NCBI GenBank assembly: GCA_948470475.1
Contig: OX419338.1
Location: 18,944,030-19,008,029, forward strand
Reading direction: 5' to 3'
From: Galaxea fascicularis
Taxonomy: Eukaryota; Cnidaria; Anthozoa; Scleractinia; Euphylliidae
DNA: 64,000 nucleotides
The notes beneath the pieces were generated by a model. It did not search any database and was not told the origin of the DNA. It saw only the letters and a list, made by a program, of their open reading frames with translations. Position 1 is the first letter of the stretch; every line of letters starts with the position of its first letter. Positions 45,458 to 56,761 of the stretch are shown here, piece by piece. The translations under genes and the position numbers were made by a program.

Positions 45458-47835
45458 CCTTATTGGTATAAACTTTAACGTCGCTTTAATTTCGCGATTT
45501 TCGCGATTTAAAAAAAATCGCGAACTTAAACGAACTTAAATGAAGAAACACGCCTATGTATAATGTGTGCAAGCTATAATGTTAAAGTATAATGTGCAAA
45601 TGTGTATAATGTGTTGCTCTGGAAATTTCTCTGGGCAAGTGACCAACTGTAGAGTTGGCAAGACAGCCTCAAAGGCGCTTGGTCGCGGCAATAGCATAGC
45701 GATCGTAACAGTTATTTCTCTCGTAGCAGCATTTCAATTGCTCTCCAACAATCGGACCCCAAACGTCTTTATAAATGTGAAACCCGCAGAGACCATACTT
45801 AAACGAATACATGATAGACCCACTGTGATCTCTGCTCACCATTGTAATCTGGTGTGTTTGCTGTTCCACGCCGTGGGTGGTCTGTTGCAGTTTATTGTAT
45901 TGTGACAGCTAACATGTATCTGTAAACCAACAACAATACACAATAGCCTTCCTGTTCCTTTTATTGGCGTGACAACACTGTGAAGACGGCCATGTTCTGG
46001 TTTAAGTTTCTTTGGTAAAATGTCCTTGTTTCATTGTGGTTTCACAGTTCAAAAGAAAAACATAACGGAACGTCCAAACAATTCTGATGCCTCTGAAGAT
46101 CTGGAAATTGTCGAAATTCAGTCTGCTCCGGCCTACTTCCCAAGCCAAGAAAGCACTGCCTTGGGCAATGTCGAATATCATGCTGTGGAATCATCCTTGT
46201 GAGCTTGGCAAATCCTCACTCGACTGAAAGTTCCTTCAGGAGCACGAAAACGTGGAAAATACCAACACTATTCGGCTAAAACACGCGCCAAGATCGGGAA
46301 ATATGCCAGTGAGAATGGTAATTCGAAAGCCATCAATCATTTCAAAGAGGAACTCCCAACTTTAAGTACTGTAAGAACTTTCAAGCAGGCTTATGAGAAG
46401 AGACTACACCCGTTGGCGGCCACCCTGACCTCTACAATAAATTAATCTCTCTTCTTAAGAGCATTGGAAGAAGAGGTGGAGTATTTTAATTTCTGTGTCA
46501 TGAAGGCAACAGCACTGGCGCTTGCTGATTGTAATAAGACGCCATATTTAAGAGAATTTGAGCCTACAGTAACTTGGGTGATGTCCATTTACAGGCGCTG
46601 CAATTTTACTCACCGAGCGGGAACAACCACTTGTCCTCCAGTTCCCAGAGGAATGTTTGAAGAATGTAAGCTTACATTTCTCACTGACAGAGAACAAGAT
46701 TCCTCCTGAGTTGGTGTTAAATGTTGATCAAACTCCTTGCTTGTATGTTTCCGTTGGGAAAATGATGGCTACAAGAAATTCCTCGTCAGTTCCAATTAAA
46801 GGTCTGACTGATAAGAGAAACATCACTCTCACCTTTGTTATCACTTTATCAGGAAAATTCTTACCCATGCAAGTCATATACCAAGGAAAAACAACAGCCA
46901 GCCAACCAAGAGGTTTTAAATTCCTCAACAGATTCACGATTTCCCAGAATCCGAAACATTACTCTAATGAGCATGAAACTCTAACCTTGATAGATAAAGT
47001 AATTGCCCCCCATGTCAAGAGGAAAAGAAAGGAGCTCAAACTGGCACAGACTCAAAAAGCTTTGCTGATCTGGGATGTGTTTAAAGGCCAAAAAACCGCA
47101 AAGGTTTTGAAGAAATTATCATCGCTAAATATTATGATTGTGTTGGTGCCCGCCAACATGACCCATTTCTTTCAGCCTCTGGACCTCACCATCAATGGCG
47201 AGGCCAAGAGATTTATGAAGGACAAGTTTACGGCATGGTACTCAAACGAAGTAAAGCAGCAAATAGAATCGGGAGGCAACCACACTGATGTTAACATGGA
47301 TCTGAGACTAACAGTCCTAAAACCACTTCATGCTGTCTGGTTGGTGGACCTTTACAACCACCTGACTAGTCCTGTGTGTGTGCGACTCATCGCGAAAAGA
47401 TGGGAGAAAGCCGGGATCTCTGACCTCTTAGATGGACAAACAGATCTCCCTCCAGAAGAACTGTTCACTGACATTGAGCTCACCCTAGAAATTGAATAGA
47501 GGCCCAAGACTTTATGCCAATGGTACCAAGGTACAATGCAAATATGTATGCAATTGCAAAGAATGTTAAGCAAGATGATAATGTCTTTGACCATGCCTAA
47601 TGGTACAGATGCGGTTTCTATAGTTTAATTTGGTTTTGTTATGAGTTGATGATTTTCAGCAATAAGAAGTGTAAAATAATAATAAAATTCTCAAAATATG
47701 TTTTCTTTTTCATTTTCGCGAAAATTAATTGCCTAAGAAAATAGTTTTGCACTCAAATCACTAATAAAGACCCGTGAAATATGCTGCCCTTTTTTTCACG
47801 AAATTAAGTGCCCACGAAAATTAGTACCAATAAGG
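45458..47835 (+). mobile_element. Complete pogo-family element, 2.4 kb
   Basis: Ends are inverted repeats CCTTATTGGTATAAA.. and CCTTATTGGTACTAA.. (right end in reverse complement), both leading to a CTTTAATTTCGCGA / CTTAATTTCGTGA block. TA flanks both ends (45456-45457 and 47836-47837), as in Tc1/mariner/pogo. It encodes a pogo transposase on the plus strand. It inserted immediately beside the end of the MADF frame of a Harbinger-like fragment. Confidence 0.9.
46020..47499 (+). pseudogene. Pogo/CENP-B-like transposase (DDE_1), frameshifted
   Basis: Starts MSLFHCGFTVQKKN at 46020, reaches a TGA at 46200-46202 and continues RGKYQHYSAKTRAKIGKYA, the DNA-binding helix region. Frame changes near 46400-46490 and 46650 pass through HRAGTTTCPPVPRGMFEEC. 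The catalytic domain is then open to 47499: Asp in LVLNVDQTPCLYVSVGK, Asp in ALLIWDVFKGQKTAK, Asp in PANMTHFFQPLDLTING, the DDD-type triad of pogo. KPLHAVWLVDLYN and KRWEKAGI follow as expected. An inactive copy with an intact nuclease core. Confidence 0.88.
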
Positions 47836-47838
47836 TAG

Positions 47839-48321
47839 TCAAGTCTGAGGGCAATAAAGAAATTGAAGCATACCGGTCAATGAATCGCTGAATTGCTCTT
47901 TGAGCTTTGTTTTTATCTCCTGCATTGTTGCAGCCCTCTTGTCATGTCGTTTGTAATCAGCACAGCTTGTGTTGTACAAACAAGGATAGTTGGGCCAAAG
48001 CCCAATGACAGCCGCTTCCTCCTCATAAGTCCAGGAACGGTTTTTAGCTCTTTTTCTTTCGGCAAGGGCCATGACACTTCCTTCACACTCCATGACAGAG
48101 CTTCCCGAGGGGTCCCTTGTGATTCAATATTGTCACAATTTCAAAAAATTGCAACAAAATTGCATCAAGTTTCCAACATGTTCAAAATCTCTGCGATATC
48201 GCGGTGACAAATTGCACGGAAAATCGCACCTGGTTTACAGATGCGATTTTGAAGTTGCAACTTTAGCACGACAGAAATTGCATCAAGTTGCCGTGAGAAA
48301 AATCGCCTGTGTAAACGGGCC
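47839..48321 (-). mobile_element. Harbinger-like fragment: terminal repeat plus MADF/SANT protein start
   Basis: The minus-strand end GGCCCGTTTACACAGGCGAT (48321 inward, TAA-flanked) is followed 228 bp later by an ATG at 48093. The frame reads RSWTYEEEAAVIGLWPNYPC and CADYKRHDKRAATMQEIKTK, a MADF/Myb-SANT-like DNA-binding domain; Harbinger elements encode such a protein beside their transposase. A stop falls at 47839, immediately before the pogo insertion. The subterminal AAGTTGCAACTT and repeated AATTGCATCAAGTT motifs are shared with 596-665. Confidence 0.75.
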
Positions 48322-48513
48322 TTTATAATGTGTTGCTCACACTAGAGACATAAAACATCAACACGAGGCACTTCTTGCTATTTTCCGCGGTTTGCAGATT
48401 AGCAGAAAATTACTGTTTTCACGGTTTACTAAACAAGTGACAGTTACCATGGTAACGAGGCTAGTTCGTCAATAGTTAGGAACACATGGTTTTGACAGTT
48501 CCATTCTAGTCTG

Positions 48514-49980
48514 GTGCTACTCCTGCACGGTCAAATTTCTTTTACTCATTGCATCTTCCACAAATTCTCCCTGGAGAACCACCAACATTTCAGCAGAGTG
48601 AATGGAGAACTGAAAGCCAAACTTCAGAAGCAACAAAAGGCTATCTTGGCGAAGCTTTCTGCAGTAATGGACACCAAAGTGGGTCAAATGATGGAGCTTA
48701 AGCGAATTAAATGTTCAGAACCCCCGTCCTTTCAAAAGAATGGACACGAACACCAATTCAAGCATAACGAACAAGTCAAGCTTTGTATCGCAGAAGCAGA
48801 GGAAGCTGTGAAAGACAAGAAATATGACACTTGCCTCATAAAGTTGAACGAAGGTAAAGATCAAATAGAGCAGAGACAAAAGTTGATCCTACTCACCGAT
48901 AAATCAGAGTACGGATGGAAAACACTGTCTGAACATGTCGATAATGATGCAAAAAAGATCAAGAAGGCCGAAAAAGAAGCCAAGAGAAAGTTGAATGAGA
49001 CATGCACTGCCAAGAAAATGCGCACCGGTGGCCGGGGGTTGTTGTTGCTGCAGAGAGGAGCTTACAACCTTGGTGGGTGAACCTGAGTATCCCCGACTTT
49101 GGCGCCTTTTCCACAACCATCTCCGCTGAGTTACACCAACACCAGCCACATGGTTGGAAGGAAACCAGGGGTCTGTTTCTCTTGTTCCAAGGCTGGTCTT
49201 GGAGCCACGAATGCCCACTGAACACTGTGTCAACAGTTGAAGCACAACAGAGCATTGGACGAAAGTTAAGTGAGAACATCCTAGAATTTGAACTCATTGA
49301 TGATGTGTATTTGTGTAGTGATGAGTTATTCGGGGAAGAGAGGGAGTCGGATCACTTGTCATACGAAAATAGGACCCTTTCAAGGGAAGAGGAATTTTTA
49401 GAAGGGGACTCTTTTCATACTCGTATTGGAGGGCGACTTACGGCCCATATATCGGCTTGGGAAGCCCTCAATCCCCCAGAGCATGTACTTAGAATTAGCA
49501 AGCAGGGCTATATTCTCCCTTTGTCCACATTACCCAAACCCATAATTCTTTAAGAATAACAAATCCGCTCTGGACAACCAGGCTTTTGTCACCCAAGCTA
49601 TCTCGGAATTATTGGCTTGCCAAAGCATCACTATGGTGGGTACACCCCCTTTAGTAGTTAACCCCTTATCAGTTGCAACGTGAAACAGTGATGACAAAAG
49701 ATTAGTATTGGATCTTAAACACATTAACCCGCACTTGCACAGGCAGAAATTCAAGTGTGAGGATGTAAATACAGCTCTATTCATGCTGAGCCCTAGAGAT
49801 TTTTTGTTTACATTTGACATTAAGAGCACGTACCACCATGTCGAGATTTTGCCAGATCATCAAACTTACATTAGTTTTCAGTGGCTTTACCACGGGGGAA
49901 CCACATTTTTTGTTTTCTGGGTACTGCCCTTCCGGCTTCAAATTCAAACAGTGTTTTCATCAATCTCACTGACAACCTAG
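48514..49980 (+). pseudogene. DIRS-like gag and reverse-transcriptase fragment
   Basis: The gag-like frame to 49080 has a helical region (LNEGKDQIEQRQKLILLTDK, KKIKKAEKEAKRKL). A zinc knuckle is spread over two frames (CFSCSK.. and ..SHECPLN at 49150-49220). Then RLTAHISAWEALNPPEHVLR, the RT start KPIILKNNKSALDNQAFVTQ (spanning a frameshift at 49550), KRLVLDLKHINPHLHRQKF and LFTFDIKSTYHHVEI follow, with the frame ending at 49980. This is a different lineage from the DIRS at 52.6 kb. The YIDD, RNase H and recombinase domains are missing: a 3'-truncated relic with several shifts. Confidence 0.75.
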
Positions 49981-50791
49981 AGAAAACAGGAGTCCATCAT
50001 AGTGATGGGGTTCTGTTGAAATGTAATCTCACATGCAATTATTCGATAATTAATAGAACCATTTGTCTAGTGAAACCAAACCATTAAATATTAATTTGCC
50101 GTGTATTGAAAACAAGACCTTAATGTTTGAGTGAATCATATTAAAACCTCAAATACAGTAAAATATATGGAACAAGACCCTGAAATGAAGCGCCTTGGTC
50201 GAATTGATCAACACATTTTTACAGTCCGTTTAACTTCATTACATTGGGAATGGCAAATTATTTCCTCTTATGAGACAGCCTAGCAAGCTCCAATATGAAA
50301 ATATGCAAAGTAGCCGGTATGGCTTTTGGACTTGTGATAGAAAAATATTAGAGTCCTGAAACTTTGTCATAGTCTTTGTTTTACGAATGAGTATCTGCCA
50401 AATCAATATTTGAAAAAAAAGTGTGACGTCTCATTAGTTCTTTTGTTCGGTACAGCATTGAAAAATCATGCGCAAATCGCTGCAATCAATGCAAATTGAG
50501 CGCATGGTTAATTTAGAACAGTGCTCTTGATGACAGTCTGTAGTAACCCTTGATAAATTCCAATATTTGGAAAAGAAATGCGACTCAGCGCGCGTCTTTT
50601 GGTTAGAAGAATAAAGGCCCCTTATCACAAAACAGCCGGTAAAACAGTCATTGAATGACTATGGTTAAAAAAAAATTGTATCTTTATAAATAAAGGATGC
50701 ATAAACACGATATACTTAAGAGCGGCAATCCCGAAATTTCGCCTGAAGGTGTGCAAAATGAAAAAATCGAAAATCCCCAAACTTTGCCAGA
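49981..50791. other. No gene recognised
   Basis: AT-rich DNA between the DIRS-like fragment and the left long inverted repeat. The true left end of the inverted-repeat element is probably within this stretch, because the matching right arm runs off the window. Confidence 0.5.
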
Positions 50792-51660
50792 ATCTAGGTT
50801 TGGATGAACTATTTCTTGAAAAAATACTTTGAGTTCCATTAGAATTTTATTTCACGCGAACGGCGGCAAAATCGGTTTGGTGGCTCTCACGTCAGCTTCA
50901 CGAGGTCCAGACAACCAATTATTTCAACATCACTTAAAAATAAACAAAACACTGATTATCTCAAGGAAAAGAACACGTATTTACGAACAGTCTGAAATGT
51001 TATTTGTCCGATTCCACCGCAAATTAAATTTTTGGCCGATTTTTAGTTTTCTTCAATATTTCACTCATTTTGGCGCACAAAAAAATGGCAAAATTGAGAG
51101 GGTAAAATCGCACCTTGGTACATGGCATGGGGTTACATCACGTTAATCCAGCGAAAGAACGTTTCTTCTTCATATAACTGCAGTAAAATTTTTGGGCTAC
51201 TCAAACCACGAAATTTTAGGACGCCAAACAAAAGTGACACAATGGTCAACAAACGCCATTCCTTGTCACGCATTTGGAGATGAAGAATCAACAATGTGTT
51301 CGTGGAAAAGACAATAGGCCGTTTTGGGGGCGAATAAAAAGCTACTTTTGATCAATATTTTTCTTTTTCGCTGCTGTTATCTGAAATTTAAACTTGTAGC
51401 GGTTGTTTTCAAAACAAATAAGCTAAAATGCAGAATCATTAAGTTCTAAATAGCCCAAGATGGATACAATTTGAAAGTGGTAACAAACCGAAAAATCAAT
51501 ACGTTTGCCATATTTATACTTTAATTAGAGTATTGTTTGTAATGTAAATCTGTTCATACCGTGTGTCAGTGCCAAACGTGGAATGCTTCACCAGCCGCTG
51601 CCGTTAACTGCCCTCCGCTGTTCTCAAAATGTTTAATCAGTAAAGTTTGCGTGACAGGTG
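50792..51660 (+). repeat. Left arm of a ~0.9 kb inverted repeat
   Basis: Matches the reverse complement of 63075-64000 over its whole length with scattered substitutions and small indels. Examples are TTCACGCGAACGGCGGCAAA, CTCACGTCAGCTTCACGAGG, GGACGCCAAACAAAAGTGAC and TTAACTGCCCTCCGCTGTTC. A 65-residue open frame (ISRKRTRIYEQSEMLFVRF) is shared by both arms, but this follows from DNA similarity. The arms enclose the six-exon gene and are best read as long terminal inverted repeats. Confidence 0.9.
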
Positions 51661-52761
51661 GACCCACAATTCCTGGGCCACAATTGCAGGTGCACGTGTC
51701 TTTACCACAAATACTACAAATACTAGCACTCTTCCCTTATATTCAGTACTATTTGTTTGGGAACCTGCAACTATGTTTGAATGTTCTTTGGGGGAATTTT
51801 TCCCTAATTTCACCCCCTTAATCTTTTTCATTCACTAATCTGTTGACATGTGTTTTTGAGGCTTCATCAGATAAGCTTTTAAAGTTTATCTGATCAGTAA
51901 TCTGTAACTTTTTAACATCTTGATTAGTGCAGGAATAAAGTGTTTACTTGTAATGTTATTGTGCTTTTACTTGTAATGTTATTCGGCTTCTAAAGCTGAA
52001 AGATGTGCACATTAGATGGGTGAAAACTTACATATTGTCCAGTGTGTCTAAGAATCATCAACTATCAAGCGACAAGCACGCAATGACTGATACGAACACG
52101 AAAATGTACGTCTTCACGTGTCCACTAACACATAATCAGATTAATTCTGCGCCGGTAATCTGTACCATGGTACGCGTTTGCAGTCTTGTGTACACGTTTA
52201 AGCAATGGCAACCTGCGGATACTCTGAACTTGTTGGAGGGCCTTGTGGATGCAGGAGTTCTAACCCGGCAAATGCTATATGTGACACGATAGAAAGATGT
52301 AGAAGAAACATCAAGAGTCATTTGAAGTTTTATGACTGCATTGATTCAACTTTGAAAATGGAGGCACATCTTCTTCTCGCTAGGGCAGGTAACATATCAA
52401 TATTTCTCATGATTTCTCATAAATTGTGTAGACGTTATGTAAGGTATAAACAACAAAATAACTCGAGATGGTTTTCAAAGATGGTTATTGAATGCCTTGT
52501 AGTTTTGCTTCGGTTTTTTCCCGGGTTATATTTCCTAGATTAGTAAAAGTTCGAGAAAATTTTACAGCGCCATAATGCCAAATCAATTCTACCTCGCATT
52601 TGCATACATTCTGAGATCACATGAGATAGAAGGTCACGTGACTTCAAGCTCAGTGCGAGTTTGATTTCGGGCAAGGTCGCTTGGAGCACTAGTCGCTCCC
52701 ACAAAATTTTCAGATATTTCATCCATTTCCTGTTCAGAGCCTCAAGCCGAAGATATTAGCG

Positions 52762-53913
52762 ATGTCAAAACAATCTGAGGACGATCTCCTCGCCGACGAA
52801 ATTGAGGATGAGGGCGAAGAAGACCAGATAAACAAGGATTCGCTACCCGACGAATGCAACGCGGTGCCTGCACACGCTTCATGACAACTCCAGGACAAAA
52901 CAGCCGCTTCTTCGGAAGAAATTAGCCAACTCACCTACGCAATTCTAGGGCTGACGAAAAGCCTGCCAGAACTCATCAATTCGCGGCGGGGAGAGCCAAA
53001 AGCCAAAGGGAAACGGAAACGCAAATCTCCAAACGCTGTTCCCGCCAAAAAAGCAAAAAACAAAGATGGCGAGGCGAGAAGCTCCATGAGCGCCTCCGAC
53101 CAGCCAACTGACTGCGAGACACTCTATGACTCTGTGTTAAACAACAACAGTGATGAGTCAGAGCAAAACTCCACTTGTAGTGGTGATGAGGATGATTTCC
53201 TCTCGGAACTCGTAAAAGAATACGAGTCTGACGATATCGTGGGCGAAAGCCTCGAAAATGAGAAACTAGCCAAGCTAGTTGACAAAATGTTCCGCTGCAA
53301 ACTAAGCGAGAAAAACCTCAAAGACCAGCTTGAGAGGCAGGAGAGACCGGCTAATTGTACTACAGCCAAGCCTCCCAAGGTAAACCCGGGCATTTGGCGT
53401 CGACTGAGAGAGCCAACTAAGAAGAGGGATTTACAATTTTTCAAAATACAACAAGTCCTCACAAAAGGCATCCTGCCAGTTGTCCAAATCACGGACAAGC
53501 TTATGCAGGCAAAATCGCTTAATGCTGATGAATGCCAAGACCTAAAGAAACAGGGGCTGGAGGCCATGTCCCTCCTCACTCATGCCTCCTATGAAATCGA
53601 CATGCAGTGCCGTCTTCTACTGAGACCAGATATTGGGAGGGAATACTCAGCTCTCTGCTCCTCCCAATTGCCATTTACAGATTTTCTCTTTGGAGATGAT
53701 CTACAAAAGCATTTGAAAGATATTGGCGATCAAAACAAAATCGGGGCCAAGATCACCCCTAATTATAAAGGGCATCACCCTTCTCCAGGAAGACCTGGCA
53801 ATAACAGCTTTAATGGCTATAAGCAGTCAAAAAACTGGAGAGGCAACAACTTCAAACCTTGGAAATCCAAGAACAATGCCAACCGGGACAAGACAACCCG
53901 GACAAGCCAATAG
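52762..53913 (+). pseudogene. DIRS gag-like protein
   Basis: From the ATG at 52762 (MSKQSEDDLLADEIEDEG) the frame is open to 53913 apart from one TGA at 52882-52884 (HAS-stop-QLQDKTAA). It contains a Lys-rich stretch, an acidic Ser-rich part (NNNSDESEQNSTCSGDEDD), a helical core with RQERPANCTTAKPPKVNPG and FKIQQVLTKGILPVVQ, and a Gly/Asn/Lys-rich basic tail, as DIRS gag proteins do. It would package the RNA. The tail overlaps the start of the RT frame by ~55 bases. Confidence 0.8.
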
Positions 53914-55820
53914 AACACTTGCTGTCAGCTACTAGCACAGTAAGTATATGTTCGCCTCTCTGTACCAATGTATATACTGCTGGGAACATAGCTAAGCACT
54001 TCAGTGCTTGGCAGACGCTCACATCTGACCCCTATATTTTACGCATTGTTAAGGGTTACCAACTAGAGTTTTGCAACCCTCCTTGCCAGGCGCTCACCCC
54101 TAGAGCTGTCAAACTTTCTTGTAAAGAGACCGATATTGCTACTACTGAAACTAAAAAGCTTTTAACTAAAGGGGTCATTAGGAAAGCTACTCATGTTCCT
54201 GGTGAATTTATCTCAACAATTTTCACCAGGCCCAAAAAAGATGGGTCTCACCGTCTTATTTTAAACTTGAAAAAGCTAAATGAGCATATTGAGTACCACA
54301 CTTCAAGATGGATTCACTGCCTCACGCACTTCAACTTATGAAGCCTAACTGTTGGATGGCTGTCTTAGACCTAAAAGACGCATACTACTCTGTTCCTATT
54401 AGGACTGAGGAAAGAAAATACCTTCGTTTCGAGCACGAAGGCCAACTTTATGAATTTGTTTGCCTTCCTAATGGCCTCTCTAGTGCACCCAGAATTTTTA
54501 CCAAATTGTTAAAACCTGCCCTTGCCAAATTAAGGGAGGAGGGGGTGCTTCTACTAATTTACATTGATGACATTATACTTTTTGCCGATGACCCTCAGAC
54601 CTTGGTCGTATTTATACAACGGGTTATTACATTGTTGCAGTCCCTGGGATTCACCATCCATTCTGATAAATCCCAACTTGTCCCATCCCAGAGAGTCAAT
54701 TTCCTGGGTTTCATTTTAGACTCGGTTGTGATGACAGTCTCTATGAAATCGGACAAGGCTGATAAAGCGAAATCAGCCATTTTACAGCTCCTCAGAATGG
54801 AGCAGCCTCTTATTCGAGAGGTTGCATCTGTATTTGGGCAAATGGTGTCATGTTTTCCTGGAGTCAAATATGGCCCACTGTATTACCGTGCTCTTGAAAA
54901 TGACAAAACCGATGCTTTAAAGACGAATGGGTGGAACTTAGATGACAGAATGCTCATCTCTGATATAGCTAAGAAAGACATGTCTTGGTGGCTTTCAAAT
55001 ATTGACAATGATCCATGCTCTGTCCGGCCTATGAACTACAAATTAACCCTTAAATGTGATAGCTCTCTACAAGGATGGGGAAGTGTTATTGAAAATTCTT
55101 CCCTTGCCGCAAATGGGCGATGGTCCCACAGTGAGAGTATGTGCCACATAAACTATTTGGAGATAAAAGCAGTCCTGTTTGGCCTTCAGTCCTTGTGCTC
55201 AGACTTAACAAACTGTAACATCAAAGTATTGTCTGATAACCAGACAGCGGTTTCCTACTTGAGCAATATGGGTGGCACTCACTCTCGGGACTGTAATGAG
55301 ATTGCAAGAGAAACTCCTCTGTGGTGCAAAGACAGGGGCATATCCTTAGCTGTCACCCATTTACCTGGAAAACTTAATGTTGAAGCTGACCTAGCAAGTA
55401 GACATTTTCATGATCACACGGAATGGTCATTAGACACTTTTTGCATCACGGTTGAATGCAAAACTGCCCTGCTACGCAGCATGGAAACCTGACCCATGTG
55501 CCCATTTTATTGATGCCTTTACACTTGACTGGTCTGTGTTTAAACTTGTTTACTGCTTCCTACCTTTCAGTGTTATTGGGAAAGTACTTCAGAAAATAAT
55601 CTTCTCCGAGACAACAGCAATCCTAGTTCTCCCCGACTGGCCAACACAGTTTTGGTACCCACGAGTAATGTCAATGCTAGTGGCGCCTCTACACCGAATA
55701 AAGCTGCAGAAGTCAACCCTGACCCTTCCCCATGATGTCAAGACCGTCCATCCCCTCTACCCCAAGCTCCGACTGATTGGCTGTCTTGTGTCAGGAAATC
55801 CCTCCAGCTGCAAGGAATAA
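53859..55820 (+). pseudogene. DIRS reverse transcriptase-RNase H, two frameshifts
   Basis: First frame to 54341 contains FISTIFTRPKKDGSHRLILN. One base is missing near 54297, after which the frame from 54308 gives MAVLDLKDAYYSVPI, PNGLSSAPRIFTKLLKPAL and LIYIDDIILFADDPQ, the RT active site. RNase H follows: LTLKCDSSLQGWGSVIE, NYLEIKAVLFGLQSL, IKVLSDNQTAVSYLS and KLNVEADLASR. A second shift near 55470 leads to the C-terminal CYAAWKPDPCAHFIDAFTLD and AILVLPDWPTQFWYPRVMS, the usual connector before the recombinase. Catalytic residues are intact. Confidence 0.9.
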
Positions 55821-56761
55821 CTGGTGAACCTTTGAACATTATTATTGATTCTTGGAGAGAAAGTACCCAGAAGCAATACAGATCCAGCATATCAGCTTGG
55901 ATAATTTACTGTAAAGAACAGAAGATCAGCATTACAACACCTTCATTACCACAACTGTTGGACTTCCTAACTCTTCAGTCCACAAAGCTTAGCTACAGTG
56001 CTCTAGGGACCACTAGAAGTGCTCTTTCCTCATTCATCAATATTGATGGCTTCAAAGTAGAAGAACACCCTATTATTTCACGTTTTATGTCGGGTGCTTT
56101 CAACAGGAAACCAACTTTTCCCAGATATGTGGAAACATGGAACCCCCAAATTGTTCTCAGCCACCTCAAGGGCTATCCTGACACCAAGGCAATGTCTCTG
56201 AAGCAATTGACTTTGAAACTGACTATGCTTTTGGCCTTGGTTACTGTACAACGAACACAGACTCTTAAGTTGCTGTCAATCAATGACATGCAATCTAAAG
56301 ATGGAGAATATGTTTTTCAAATTACTTCCATTCTAAAGCAAACAAGTGCTCATGGTGGCAGGCAAAGACACCTGCCACCTATTGTGTTGAAGAAATATGA
56401 CCATGATAAAACTCTTTGCGTTTTTACATTGTTACAAGAGCATCTTATTAGAACTTCTAACTTAAGGGGTTCATGTTCTCAACTCCGGATTTGCCACTGC
56501 AAGCCTCATGGGCCTGCTTCTAAAGACACCATTTCTAGGTGGCTCAAACAGGTTATGCTTGACGCTGGAATTAATACTTCTGTCTTTAAGCCTCACTCCA
56601 CCAGGAGTGAAGCCACTTCTGCTGCAAAGTCAGCTGATGTTCCTCTCGATGAAATTATGACCACAGCTGGCTGGCGTTCAAGCTCTGTGTTTGCTGTTTA
56701 TTATAACAAACCACTGTTAAATAATAGCTCCTTTGCCAACAGTGTACTGGGAAAGAATTAG
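55760..56761 (+). CDS. DIRS tyrosine recombinase
   Basis: Integrase-type recombinase that inserts the circular cDNA without target duplication. The conserved region IIIDSWRESTQKQYRSSISA starts near 55838. The same frame is open upstream from about 55736, reading TDWLSCVRKSLQLQGITGEP, so the native start is upstream and possibly fused to the RT. The catalytic set is visible: Arg in LVTVQRTQTLK, HSTRSEATS (His-x-x-Arg), Trp in TTAGWRSSSV and Tyr in FAVYYNKPL. Length is normal for the family and I see no lesion in this domain. Confidence 0.9.
   Translation, partial: PQAPTDWLSCVRKSLQLQGITGEPLNIIIDSWRESTQKQYRSSISAWIIYCKEQKISITTPSLPQLLDFLTLQSTKLSYSALGTTRSALSSFINIDGFKVEEHPIISRFMSGAFNRKPTFPRYVETWNPQIVLSHLKGYPDTKAMSLKQLTLKLTMLLALVTVQRTQTLKLLSINDMQSKDGEYVFQITSILKQTSAHGGRQRHLPPIVLKKYDHDKTLCVFTLLQEHLIRTSNLRGSCSQLRICHCKPHGPASKDTISRWLKQVMLDAGINTSVFKPHSTRSEATSAAKSADVPLDEIMTTAGWRSSSVFAVYYNKPLLNNSSFANSVLGKN

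Noticed and set aside
45567..45905. 112-residue plus-strand frame at the left side of the pogo element
   Set aside because: No similarity to any pogo protein and no start context; treated as the untranslated left flank.
596..48321. Two Harbinger-like ends in inverted orientation as one 47.7 kb element
   Set aside because: The intervening DNA holds several unrelated complete elements and the internal sequences past the ends differ; two independent copies are simpler.
48904..49297. Two overlapping minus-strand frames of ~113 residues
   Set aside because: Antisense shadows of the DIRS-like gag zinc-knuckle region.
50829..51146. 105-residue open frame, with a matching 65-residue frame at 63826-63632
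   Set aside because: Both lie in the two inverted-repeat arms. Similarity is explained by DNA identity; no domain, and no splice or start conservation.
53124..53579. 151-residue minus-strand Ser-rich frame
   Set aside because: Antisense shadow of DIRS gag.
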